Positions 19,736-26,407 of a stretch of 36,979 nt of DNA are shown in pieces. The notes beneath the pieces are model-generated. The model saw nothing but the letters and a program-made list of their open reading frames with translations. It was not told the DNA's origin and made no database searches. A program made the position numbers and the translations under genes. Numbering within the stretch: position 1 is the stretch's first letter; each line of letters opens with the position of its first letter. This DNA comes from Candidatus Kuenenia stuttgartensis (GTDB lineage: Bacteria > Planctomycetota > JAKEIC01 > DYIT01): NCBI GenBank assembly GCA_020723505.1, contig DYIT01000024.1, positions 1-36,979 on the forward strand, written 5' to 3'.

Positions 19736-20149
19736 TCACTTGAGCAGGAGCAGAAGGACGACGGCGTCGCCGGCGAGAACCGCTGCGCCGAGGATGATGC
19801 CGGCGAGGGAGAAGTCCGGGCCCTTCTGCTCGCCCCCCTGGGAGCCCTTGGCCGCCTTGCGGGCCATCAGGCCGTATACGATTGCGAGGATGGGGCCGAT
19901 GAACGGGAGCGCGGGGCCTGTTAGCGCGAAGAGCATGCTCATCTTCGCGTATTTCTCCCTGGCAATCCTGGATCTGGTGGCCTGTTCGAACTTCGGCTCC
20001 GGGGGCTTTCCGTCCCCCTTCTGCTTTCCGGTCATGAGCATGTCGAACTCGGCCTTGAGGTCGGGCGGAATCTCGTAGAATTCGGAGTCCTTGGGCTTCT
20101 TCTTGCCCTTTTCCTTGCCGTTCCCTCCGCCTTTGCCCTCGACGGCCAT
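19736..20149 (-). CDS. Small two-helix membrane protein (DUF4190-like)
   Basis: The protein is 137 aa. The ATG at 20149 overlaps the upstream TGA (TGATG), so translation is probably coupled to the enoyl-CoA hydratase gene. The N-terminal half is Lys/Gly-rich and soluble (KDSEFYEIPPDLKAEFD). The C-terminal half has two hydrophobic helices, about 70-96 (FALTGPALPFIGPILAIVYG) and 114-136, separated by RKAAKGSQGGEQ. This pattern resembles DUF4190 proteins, whose function is not known. An in-frame ATG at 20164 is rejected because it lies within the upstream gene. It is the last gene of the operon. Confidence 0.75.
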   Translation of the reverse strand: MAVEGKGGGNGKEKGKKKPKDSEFYEIPPDLKAEFDMLMTGKQKGDGKPPEPKFEQATRSRIAREKYAKMSMLFALTGPALPFIGPILAIVYGLMARKAAKGSQGGEQKGPDFSLAGIILGAAVLAGDAVVLLLLLK

Positions 20150-20919
20150 CACCTGTCCTCCCACACGGGTTTTCTCTTCTCGAGGAACGCCTTGATGCCT
20201 TCGTTCGCGTCATGGGTGGCCATGAGCTTGTCCATGTAGAGCTTCTCGATTTCCGCAAGGCCATGGAGCGACGGGCATCCGGATCCCGTCCTGAGGGCCT
20301 TCTTGGCGAGCCTCAGAACGGCGCCCGAAAGACCGGCGAGATCCTGTATGAACTTCTCTGCCTCCGGTTCGAAGGCCTCGGCGGTGAAGACCCTGTTGAC
20401 GAGCCCGATTCTCATGGCCTCCGCGGCGTCGATGACCGCTCCGGTGAGAACGAGCTCGAAGGCCTTCTTTGATCCGAGCATCCGCGGGAGCGCTGCTGCG
20501 GCGACCGGCGGGAACACGCCCACCTGTATCTCGGGCTGGCTGAGCTTCGCGTCGTCCTTCGCGAGCACCATGTCGCACATCGAGGCGAGCTCCATGCCGC
20601 CGCCGAGAACGGATTTGTGCACCACAGCCACGGTCGGCTGGCCCAGCTTGTCCATGAGCCTGAACATCCTGTGGAAAACGTCTATCATCTTCGCGGCAAG
20701 GCTGCCGGAGTGCTCGCCGACGTCGACGCCAGCGGAGAAGCACTTGCCTTCCCCGCGGAAAACCACGACCTTGACCCCCGCGTCGGCCGCGGCGGTCTCG
20801 AGGGCCGAGTTGATTTCCGACATCATCTCGATGTTCAGCACGTTGACCGGAGGGCGGTTGAGGATGATTCTGGCCACCCCCCCGGCGGACTGGAACCGGA
20901 TGTTCTTGAAATCTGCCAT
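20149..20919 (-). CDS. Enoyl-CoA hydratase/isomerase family protein (dienoyl-CoA-hydratase-like)
   Basis: The protein is 256 aa, start 20919 with GGAG 6 nt upstream. It has a crotonase fold. The oxyanion-hole segment reads CFSAGVDV, and both catalytic acids of the family are present: Glu110 in LGGGMEL and Glu130 in SQPEIQVG. The latter is followed by VFPPVAA instead of the usual IPGAGG. That variant, together with NRPPVNVLNIEMM and the FHRMFRLM helix, recalls the cyclohexa-1,5-diene-1-carbonyl-CoA hydratases of anaerobic aromatic degraders, but this is from memory and other enoyl-CoA hydratases cannot be excluded. It is 35 nt downstream of the FabG-like gene and overlaps the next gene by one base. 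It probably hydrates an unsaturated acyl-CoA in the cytoplasm. Confidence 0.88.
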   Translation of the reverse strand: MADFKNIRFQSAGGVARIILNRPPVNVLNIEMMSEINSALETAAADAGVKVVVFRGEGKCFSAGVDVGEHSGSLAAKMIDVFHRMFRLMDKLGQPTVAVVHKSVLGGGMELASMCDMVLAKDDAKLSQPEIQVGVFPPVAAAALPRMLGSKKAFELVLTGAVIDAAEAMRIGLVNRVFTAEAFEPEAEKFIQDLAGLSGAVLRLAKKALRTGSGCPSLHGLAEIEKLYMDKLMATHDANEGIKAFLEKRKPVWEDR

Positions 20920-20954
20920 CTGAAGCTCCGACTGGTCTCCGCCCCGGCGGAAGA

Positions 20955-21698
20955 CTACAGGTACTGGCCGCCCGATACGTTCAGGACGTCGCCGGTGACG
21001 TGCCTCGAAAGGTCGGACGCGAGGAACGCGACAGCCCAGGCGACCTCCTCGGGTTTCCCGAGCCTCTTGAGCAGTATCTCGTTGAGCGCCGCCTCCTTCA
21101 CCGAAGGCGGAGCATCGCGCATCATGTCGGTCTCGATGAGGCCGGGCGCCACGGCGTTCACGTTCACGTTGAAGGCCCCGAGCTCGCGTGCGACCGCCTT
21201 CGTCAGTCCGATTATCCCTGCCTTTGACGCGCTGTAGTTCGACTGCCCGAACTTCCCGCGCAGGCCGTTTATGGACGTGACGTTGATTATCTTGCCGGAC
21301 TTCTGCTCCTTCATCAGCGGCGCCACGTGCCGGATGAAGTTGAAGTAGCCCTTGAGGTTCACGTCCAGGACCTGATCCCATTTCTCCTCTTCCATCTTCC
21401 AGATGACGCCGTCCTGGTTCAGACCCGCGTTGTTGACCAGCACGTCTATCCTGCCGAATTTCGCCGCAACGTCCGCGACCATGTCCCTCGCCGCCGCGAA
21501 GGAGGATACGTCCAGCTTGTAGGAGAGCACGCGCCTTCCAAGCCCCTCGACCTCCCTGCACAGCGCCGCCGCCTCGTCCTCGTGCTTGCGGTACGTGAAC
21601 GCCACGTCCGCCCCGAGCTTCGCGAACTCGACCGTAATCGACCTGCCTATCCCCATGGACCCCCCGGTGACGATGGCGTTCCTGCCCTTCAAATCCAT
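20955..21698 (-). CDS. FabG-type short-chain dehydrogenase (3-oxoacyl-ACP/CoA reductase)
   Basis: The protein is 247 aa, start 21698 with AAGGAG 6 nt upstream. It is a classical SDR: NAD(P)-binding TGGSMGIG (11-18), NNAG (89-92), Asn114, Ser142, and the YxxxK pair Tyr155/Lys159 in YSASKAG. The Arg37-containing loop after strand 2 (TYRKHEDEA) suggests NADPH. It reduces a 3-oxoacyl thioester or the reverse. Its position between a peroxiredoxin gene and an enoyl-CoA hydratase suggests a CoA-linked oxidation or reduction step rather than housekeeping fatty-acid synthesis, because no other fab genes are nearby. It starts 10 nt after the preceding stop, so it is in the same operon. Confidence 0.92.
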   Translation of the reverse strand: MDLKGRNAIVTGGSMGIGRSITVEFAKLGADVAFTYRKHEDEAAALCREVEGLGRRVLSYKLDVSSFAAARDMVADVAAKFGRIDVLVNNAGLNQDGVIWKMEEEKWDQVLDVNLKGYFNFIRHVAPLMKEQKSGKIINVTSINGLRGKFGQSNYSASKAGIIGLTKAVARELGAFNVNVNAVAPGLIETDMMRDAPPSVKEAALNEILLKRLGKPEEVAWAVAFLASDLSRHVTGDVLNVSGGQYL

Positions 21699-21708
21699 GT
21701 TCGGCTCC

Positions 21709-22758
21709 TTATTTCTTCTCCCCGGCGCCGGCGTCTTTTCCGCCCGCCTTCTCCTTCTCCGCCTTCTCCTCGTCCCTTTTTATCAATACTTCCAGCTCTT
21801 TCAAGATCTTTTCCGGGCCGTCGCGGTCGCGGGGGTCGTATGAAACGCGCCTGTACGCGACCTTTCCGGCCTTGTCTACTATGACGACCGAGGGAAGAGC
21901 AATGGGCGGATCCTTGTATCTCACGTTCAGGACCCCGTATGCACCCGCTACCTTCGCGTCCTCGTCCGAAAGGATGCGGATCGTGAAACCCTTGTTCTCG
22001 ACCAGCTCTATCCCCCATTTGAGGGCGTCCGTCGAAATCGCCATCGCAACTCCGCCCCTCTTGCCGAGCTCGCCCTGGAACTCGTTGAACTGGGAGATGA
22101 TTCCGCGGCAGTCCTGAGACGCGTAGGTCGTGTAGAAGACCAGAACGACGTATTCCTTGCCCTTGAATTCCGAAAGCGACGCCGGCTTCCCCGCCGCGCC
22201 CATCAGCTTGAATTCCGGCGCGTCGCAGCCCACGCCCGTCTTCTTCCCGGCTTCAATCAGCGCTTCGGCCTGCGCGACGTCGAAGAGGAAGTTCTTGTCG
22301 TCCTTCAGCCCCTCGGGATCAAGGCTCTTCGCCTTGAGGAAATCCTCGCGCGCCTCCGGAAACCTGTTGAGAGCCATCAGCGCCCTGCCGCGCTGGACAT
22401 AGGTCTTCGCGACGTTCGGCTTCGCCTTGATCACCGCATCGAAATCATCAAGAGCTGCCGCGTAGTTCATGTTCATCACGAGCACAAGCCCCCTGTAGAT
22501 CCTCGCCAGGGTGTTCTCGGGCTCCTTCTGGATGACCTCGTCGAAGCATTTCTTGGCCTTGTCGTAACTCTTGTTTTCAAAAAGACTTATGCCCTCGGCA
22601 AGCACATCCCTGGTTGTGGCAGGTCCGGCAGGCTTGGGGATTTCGCCTTCGTCCTCGCCTTCTCCCTCGACGGCCAATGCCGCTTTGGACATGAATACCG
22701 CGGATGCGGCAAGAAGCCCTGCAAGAAGGATCAGGGCCGAGAGCTTCGGTAGGATCAT
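21709..22758 (-). CDS. Exported TPR protein with thioredoxin-fold peroxiredoxin (AhpC/TSA-like) domain
   Basis: The protein is 349 aa. AGGAG lies 8 nt before the ATG. A signal peptide spans about 1-29 (hydrophobic LLAGLLAASAVF, cleavage likely after ALA). Residues about 48-170 hold three TPR units (YDKAKKCFDEVIQKEPENTLARIYRG and two more). Residues about 175-325 are a thioredoxin-like domain of the AhpC/TSA type: CDAPEFKL, VVLVFYTTYASQDC with the probable peroxidatic Cys217 where Bcp has TPGC, then LPSVVIVDKAGKVAY. The C-terminus is a Lys/Glu/Ala tail. It would work outside the cytoplasm, perhaps as a redox protein docking on partners through the TPRs. First gene of a four-gene operon. Confidence 0.88.
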   Translation of the reverse strand: MILPKLSALILLAGLLAASAVFMSKAALAVEGEGEDEGEIPKPAGPATTRDVLAEGISLFENKSYDKAKKCFDEVIQKEPENTLARIYRGLVLVMNMNYAAALDDFDAVIKAKPNVAKTYVQRGRALMALNRFPEAREDFLKAKSLDPEGLKDDKNFLFDVAQAEALIEAGKKTGVGCDAPEFKLMGAAGKPASLSEFKGKEYVVLVFYTTYASQDCRGIISQFNEFQGELGKRGGVAMAISTDALKWGIELVENKGFTIRILSDEDAKVAGAYGVLNVRYKDPPIALPSVVIVDKAGKVAYRRVSYDPRDRDGPEKILKELEVLIKRDEEKAEKEKAGGKDAGAGEKK

Positions 22759-22794
22759 TTTATTGTCTCCTGGAAGCCGGGGGGATTCCAGGTA

Positions 22795-22823
22795 ATCATA
22801 CCTCCATATCCGGAAAGGATCAA
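22795..22823 (-). promoter_or_regulatory. Promoter of the TPR-peroxiredoxin operon
   Basis: On the minus strand: TTGATC (22823-22818), 17 nt, TATGAT (22800-22795), start near 22788, leader about 30 nt. The DNA between promoter and start codon has a 7-bp inverted repeat CCTGGAA/TTCCAGG (22769-22792) that includes the ribosome-binding site; the transcript start may cut it. Confidence 0.6.
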
Positions 22824-22876
22824 GCTCGCCGTCCGGCTGCGTATTGCCGGCTCCGCATGAATCGGGGTCAGTTCAT

Positions 22877-23005
22877 TGGGGTCAGTCCCCGCATTTAAGC
22901 AATTCATCTGGGTATGTCCCCGCAAATTGGAGATTGAGTCGAAACTTTCCGAAACCTCGCTCTCCAATGCTGCACCGATTTGTTTAAATGCGGGGACTGA
23001 CCCCA
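22877..23005. repeat. Perfect 22-bp inverted repeat with nested arms (MITE/REP-like element)
   Basis: TGGGGTCAGTCCCCGCATTT (start of the left arm, 22877-22898) is exactly reverse-complemented at 22984-23005. A nested ATTGGAGA (22926-22933) pairs with TCTCCAAT (22961-22968). Extra direct copies of GGGGTCAGT (22864) and GTCCCCGCA (22916) flank it. There is no transposase. GGGGTCAGTCCCC motifs of this kind are seen in many genomes near IS200/REP-associated transposases, so a non-autonomous mobile repeat is the likely explanation. Confidence 0.7.
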
Positions 23006-23043
23006 TAGCTTGTCCCATTCATCCTGCATCCTTTCTTATAGGA

Positions 23044-23175
23044 CTATTCGGCAGGAAGGTCCACGGACCTGAGCGATTCCACCTTGAAAGGGCCGGAGTC
23101 GTATTCGAGCTTAATCGTCAGCGCCGACCTGAGGATTTCGGGACTGGAACTCCAGTCCACCGTGAAGGCCCCTCA
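23044..23175 (-). other. In-frame TGA and 42-codon coding-like extension of the monohaem cytochrome
   Basis: The cytochrome frame hits TGA at 23175-23173. The same frame then continues for 42 codons to a TAG at 23046-23044. The extension reads like protein: GAFTVDWSSSPEILR, then LTIKLEYDSGPFKVES, with alternating beta-strand pattern and the GC-rich third positions of the neighbours. A 7-bp hairpin GGACTGG-AGTT-CCAGTCC begins 15 nt after the TGA, with G at the second loop position. Explanations are a point mutation (TGG to TGA), a sequencing error, or selenocysteine. TGA is an ordinary stop in neighbouring genes. Confidence 0.55.
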
Positions 23176-24042
23176 GGAGACTCCGAATCCGCCCTTGCCT
23201 ATTTCGCCCTTTTCCCGGTCGAGCACGACGAACCCCGGGTGCACGACCTTTCCGTTCCTCGAAATCGTTATGCGGTTGCCGCCGACGTCGTACAGCGCGA
23301 AGGAGATCCCCACGGCCCCCTCCTTCCTCTGGACGTCGAAGGACCCCCTCACCACCGGGTCGGTCTCGAACCGGCAGGCGCCGTCCCCTGATATTACGAG
23401 ATCCTGGCAGCCGTCCACGTTCGTGACGCTTGCCGACCACCTCTCCTCCCCGTTCTTTCCTCCGCGCTTGTACAGCCAGTAGTTAATCACCGTGTATTCG
23501 CCCGCCGGGGTGACCATGTCCCTCTCAGGCCCCTCTAAGCCCCAGTACAGCCTGACCATCGGGGGCGTGCCGGCCTTCACCGATTCGCGGGAGGCTTTGA
23601 GGTATGCGCTGCCTCCGATTGCCGGAACGGAGATTTTACCCGTCTTCATGCCTGCCGCCGGCTTGAACCCCGCATCCACGAGCAGCGGCCTGTAAGTGCC
23701 GGGATCGCGAAGGTACGCAATAATCGCCTGCCTCAGGCGCGGGGCCGGCGCGCCAGCTTCTATGCACGTCGTTTTCTCGTTCATCACCACCCAGTCCTCG
23801 TCCCAGGGGATTCCGGGATCCGTTTCGCAGTGGCATGCCCCGCAGGATTTGTAGGCTTCCTTGCCTTCGGCGAGAAGCGCAGCCTTTTCGGGGTCCCCGC
23901 CCGGTTTCCCGGGGGACTCGGCCGCCACGGGGGCCCCGGCGCCCTGCGGGGATTTCTGGGATTCCGGCCCTCTTCCACAGCCCGGCGCGGACAGCGCCGC
24001 AACCAGTGCCGCAAGGATTCCGATTGCGATTCCGCGGATCAT
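23173..24042 (-). CDS. Monohaem c-type cytochrome lipoprotein (possibly extended through an in-frame TGA)
   Basis: The annotated product is 289 aa, or 332 codons if the TGA is read through to 23044. The start at 24042 is chosen because GGAGG lies 9 nt upstream; the ATG at 24051 abuts that GGAGG. The lipoprotein signal ends APGC (Cys22). A Pro/Gly/Ala linker follows. One haem-c site CGACH (Cys67, Cys70, His71) lies in KSCGACHCETDPGIPWDED, with a conserved-looking Cys93. The region after about 130 is beta-rich, with two further Cys (212 and 223), and matches nothing I recognise. It would be membrane-anchored outside the cytoplasm and carry electrons. Last gene of the arsR-acr3-cytochrome cluster, 73 nt after the tetrahaem gene. 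Confidence 0.75.
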   Translation of the reverse strand: MIRGIAIGILAALVAALSAPGCGRGPESQKSPQGAGAPVAAESPGKPGGDPEKAALLAEGKEAYKSCGACHCETDPGIPWDEDWVVMNEKTTCIEAGAPAPRLRQAIIAYLRDPGTYRPLLVDAGFKPAAGMKTGKISVPAIGGSAYLKASRESVKAGTPPMVRLYWGLEGPERDMVTPAGEYTVINYWLYKRGGKNGEERWSASVTNVDGCQDLVISGDGACRFETDPVVRGSFDVQRKEGAVGISFALYDVGGNRITISRNGKVVHPGFVVLDREKGEIGKGGFGVS

Positions 24043-24063
24043 CTTGCTCATCCTCCACGATGT

Positions 24064-24106
24064 TTTCAAACTTTCGACTTCAGACCTTGGACTCCGGATA
24101 ATCCAC
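24064..24106. repeat. Degenerate CTTCAGACCTTGG-type spacer repeat
   Basis: TTTCAAACTTTCGACTTCAG followed by ACCTTGGACTCCGG resembles the repeat run at 8628-8690. It fills most of the 73-nt gap between the two cytochrome genes. It is probably non-coding. Confidence 0.45.
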
Positions 24107-24115
24107 TTCCATCTC

Positions 24116-24601
24116 TCACCTGCCCATGTGCGGATCGTGGCAGTGTATGCACCTCCCTGCGACCCTCTTCCTGTCGATGCGAATGATGTGCTTCTTCTCC
24201 AGGAACTTGAGGTGCGCTTCAATCAATTCGTCAGGCGTCATCGCCTTGCCGGACTGCTTCATGCCCAGGTCGTGGCATTCGAGGCACAGTCCCCTGCTGC
24301 CCGTGCTCATCTTCGGCCTCGGATTCGCGTCGCGGATTCCGTGCCCCGCGGGCCCGCCGTGGCAGGCCGCGCATTCCAACTGGCCGTGGCTGCCGTACGA
24401 CCATTGCGCATGCTGGGTCTTGTGGCACGACCCGCATGCAGGCGATCCTATCCCTGCCGCCGCGCGATGCCCGAATCCCACCGCTGCCCCGGCCTTCGCC
24501 GGAGGAACGCTCCAGACGCGGCCTCCCGCCTCGCGCCTGCAGCCCAAAGCCGCGACGACGGCGCATATCACGACCGCGGAACGCAAGGCGAGCATGTTCA
24601 T
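24116..24601 (-). CDS. Tetrahaem c-type cytochrome lipoprotein
   Basis: The protein is 161 aa. The ATG at 24601 overlaps the acr3 stop (ATGA), with a G-run upstream acting as a ribosome-binding site; an upstream extension of this frame lies inside acr3 and is rejected. The lipoprotein signal ends AALGC (Cys21). Four CxxCH haem sites are present: C56GSCH, C77AACH, C106LECH and C151IHCH, with extra His residues ([12 protein letters not shown]) that could be distal ligands. The spacing resembles small multihaem cytochromes of the doubled-CxxCH type. It should be lipid-anchored and face the periplasm or cell exterior, transferring electrons. Coupling to an arsenite exporter gene is unusual and suggests a role in arsenic-dependent redox chemistry or simple shared regulation. 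Confidence 0.88.
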   Translation of the reverse strand: MNMLALRSAVVICAVVAALGCRREAGGRVWSVPPAKAGAAVGFGHRAAAGIGSPACGSCHKTQHAQWSYGSHGQLECAACHGGPAGHGIRDANPRPKMSTGSRGLCLECHDLGMKQSGKAMTPDELIEAHLKFLEKKHIIRIDRKRVAGRCIHCHDPHMGR

Positions 24602-25806
24602 GCACTGCCCCCCCCATGCGAAGCGGCTCCGGGGAACCAATTCCTCGTCGCCATGCAGATTTTGACGAGCATCAGCATCACGGGGACCTCGATTAGAACT
24701 CCCACGACCGTTGCGAGCGAGGCGCCTGAATTCAGCCCGAAGAGCATGACCGACGTCGCGATTGCCACCTCGAAATGGTTCGACGCCCCAATCATCGCCG
24801 AAGGGGCGGCGTCCTCGTACGGCAGCTTCATCACCCGGGCCAGGACGTATCCCAGCCAGAATATCGCGTTCGTCTGTATGAAGAGCGGCACGGCTATCCA
24901 CAGAATCGTCAGCGGGTTTCCGAGAATCACCTCGCCCTTGAAGGAGAACAGCAGCACGAGCGTCGCCAGAAGCGCGACGATTGTAATCGGCGTGAGAACG
25001 TGCAGGAACTTCTCCTTGAACCACTCCTCCCCCTTTGCCGCGATGATTGCTTTGCGCGACACGAACCCCGCGGCCAGCGGAAGGGCGACGTAGATGCCGA
25101 TTGAAAGCAGGAGCGCCTGCCACGGGACCGGAAGCCTCCCGACGCCGAGCAGGAATCCCCCGAGCGGGCCGTACAGAAGGAGCATGGTCAGCGAGTTTAT
25201 CGCGACCATGACCAGGGTGTGCCCGTCGTTGCCCCTCGCCAGGTATCCCCAGACCAGGACCATCGCCGTGCAGGGGGCGACTCCCAGGAGGATGCATCCC
25301 GCGAGATAGCTCCGCCACAACGGCACCTCGAGCATCTTCGCGCCGTTCACGACCACGACCGCGCCGTCCCCGTGCGGGGCTCCTGCTGGAAGGTCGAGCC
25401 CGAGCGGCATCTTCACCAAATCGACCGCGTCCGGGCCGATGACCGCTATGAAGGCCGTGCCGAGGAAAAGCAGCGATATCGCATACATGGTGAAGGGCTT
25501 GACAGCCCAGTTCACGAACAGCGTCAGCCCGACCGGTTTCACGCTCCTCCCCGCCTTCAGGACCTCGGCGAAGTCAATCTTCACCATGATAGGGTACATC
25601 ATGAAGAACAGGCAGACCGCGATGGGCAAGGAGAGCACGGGAGCGTCGCCGACGTACACGGCCATGCCGTCAAGGGCCGCCGCTACCCCTGGCGCGACCT
25701 TGCCCAGGATAATGCCGGCGGCGATGCAGATGCCGACCCACAGGGTCAGCCAGCGCTCGAAGAATCCCAGGCCCTTGCCCGCGGGAGCCGGTCGCTCCCC
25801 GTTCAA
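24598..25806 (-). CDS. acr3: ACR3-family arsenite efflux permease
   Basis: The protein is 402 aa with about ten hydrophobic helices. It exports arsenite from the cytoplasm using the proton-motive force. The family Cys lies at 179 in [20 protein letters not shown], and the late Glu in [12 protein letters not shown] is present. The [11 protein letters not shown] signature near the C-terminus is also typical. The ATG at 25806 overlaps the arsR stop (ATGA). About 35-40 residues between helices 4 and 5 ([19 protein letters not shown] region, about 124-162) are longer than in usual ACR3 proteins of about 350 aa. The short C-terminal tail is Gly/Ser-rich with His395. It is translated between arsR and the tetrahaem cytochrome. 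Confidence 0.95.
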   Translation of the reverse strand: MNGERPAPAGKGLGFFERWLTLWVGICIAAGIILGKVAPGVAAALDGMAVYVGDAPVLSLPIAVCLFFMMYPIMVKIDFAEVLKAGRSVKPVGLTLFVNWAVKPFTMYAISLLFLGTAFIAVIGPDAVDLVKMPLGLDLPAGAPHGDGAVVVVNGAKMLEVPLWRSYLAGCILLGVAPCTAMVLVWGYLARGNDGHTLVMVAINSLTMLLLYGPLGGFLLGVGRLPVPWQALLLSIGIYVALPLAAGFVSRKAIIAAKGEEWFKEKFLHVLTPITIVALLATLVLLFSFKGEVILGNPLTILWIAVPLFIQTNAIFWLGYVLARVMKLPYEDAAPSAMIGASNHFEVAIATSVMLFGLNSGASLATVVGVLIEVPVMLMLVKICMATRNWFPGAASHGGGSA

Positions 25807-26177
25807 GGCCGCGCCCTCCTCCGGGAACCGCCTCCAGCGCAGGCCCGGGAGGGCGCTTCGACGGCTTTCAGGCGCAGCCTATCGGAGACGGCGCGGGGAT
25901 TGTTCCCGAGGCTCTTCCGCACTGCGGCGAGTAATTCCCGCGCCAGGGGGGAGGAGTCTTTCCCGGCGAGCCTGTAATGGCGCCACGTCCCCTGCTTCCT
26001 GAACTTGACGAGGCCAGCCCTGTGGAGCACGGCCATGTGGGCCGACACGGTGGACGGCGCGAGCTTCAGAACCTCGATAATCCTGCATGCGCACAGCTCG
26101 CCGCCTGAAAGCAGCAGGACGACGCGCACCCGGCTCTCGTCGGAAAGGGCCTTCGCCAGTTCAACCAGTTCCTTCAT
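25803..26177 (-). CDS. arsR: ArsR-family metalloid-responsive repressor
   Basis: The protein is 124 aa. The start at 26177 has AAGGA 5 nt upstream; an in-frame ATG at 26195 has none and would overlap the operator. It is a winged-helix protein: recognition helix [16 protein letters not shown], wing [13 protein letters not shown]. The ELCAC motif (Cys29, Cys31) at the start of the helix before the DNA-binding helices is the classical arsenite/antimonite sensor type. The C-terminal tail (about 98-124, Arg/Ala/Gly-rich) has one Cys and no known role. It should repress its own operon until arsenite binds. It overlaps acr3 by 4 nt. Confidence 0.93.
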   Translation of the reverse strand: MKELVELAKALSDESRVRVVLLLSGGELCACRIIEVLKLAPSTVSAHMAVLHRAGLVKFRKQGTWRHYRLAGKDSSPLARELLAAVRKSLGNNPRAVSDRLRLKAVEAPSRACAGGGSRRRARP

Positions 26178-26196
26178 GTCCGTCCTTTCATCCATA

Positions 26197-26206
26197 GTTC
26201 GCGAAC
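26197..26206. promoter_or_regulatory. Candidate ArsR operator
   Basis: GTTCGCGAAC is a perfect 10-bp palindrome lying at the predicted transcription start of the ars operon, 20 nt before the arsR start codon. Position and symmetry fit autorepression. The binding specificity of this ArsR is not known from the sequence. Confidence 0.5.
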
Positions 26207-26212
26207 AATCGA

Positions 26213-26241
26213 AATATAACGGACCGCGCCCGGAAACGCAA
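26213..26241 (-). promoter_or_regulatory. Promoter of the arsR-acr3-cytochrome operon
   Basis: On the minus strand: TTGCGT (26241-26236), 17 nt, TATATT (26218-26213), giving a start near 26206 within the GTTCGCGAAC palindrome. The -10 is good; the -35 is weak. Confidence 0.5.
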
Positions 26242-26407
26242 TCGGAAATCTCGGCGATGGCGAAGTGGACCTTTCTTCTTCGATTCTGATCGACCTATGG
26301 ACGAGCCCTTCGTCCGGCAAGAGGCGGATCGCCCGTTCAATCGCCATTCTTCCCCCGGCATGCCCGTGCTTGAGCGCTCTGCCGTCGCGGAAACGGCCGG
26401 CGTCCGC

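Noticed and set aside
20920..21561. Upstream extension of the enoyl-CoA hydratase frame
   Set aside because: It lies inside the FabG-like gene and gives a basic, low-information sequence.
22755..23018. 87-codon minus-strand open frame
   Set aside because: It consists mostly of the 22-bp inverted repeat and its spacer.
24043..24051. Start of the monohaem cytochrome at 24051
   Set aside because: The GGAGG would directly abut the ATG; the ATG at 24042 has proper spacing and fits the signal peptide.
24602..25318. Upstream extension of the tetrahaem cytochrome frame
   Set aside because: It overlaps acr3 wholly and lacks a signal peptide; the ATGA overlap start at 24601 is followed by a clear lipobox.
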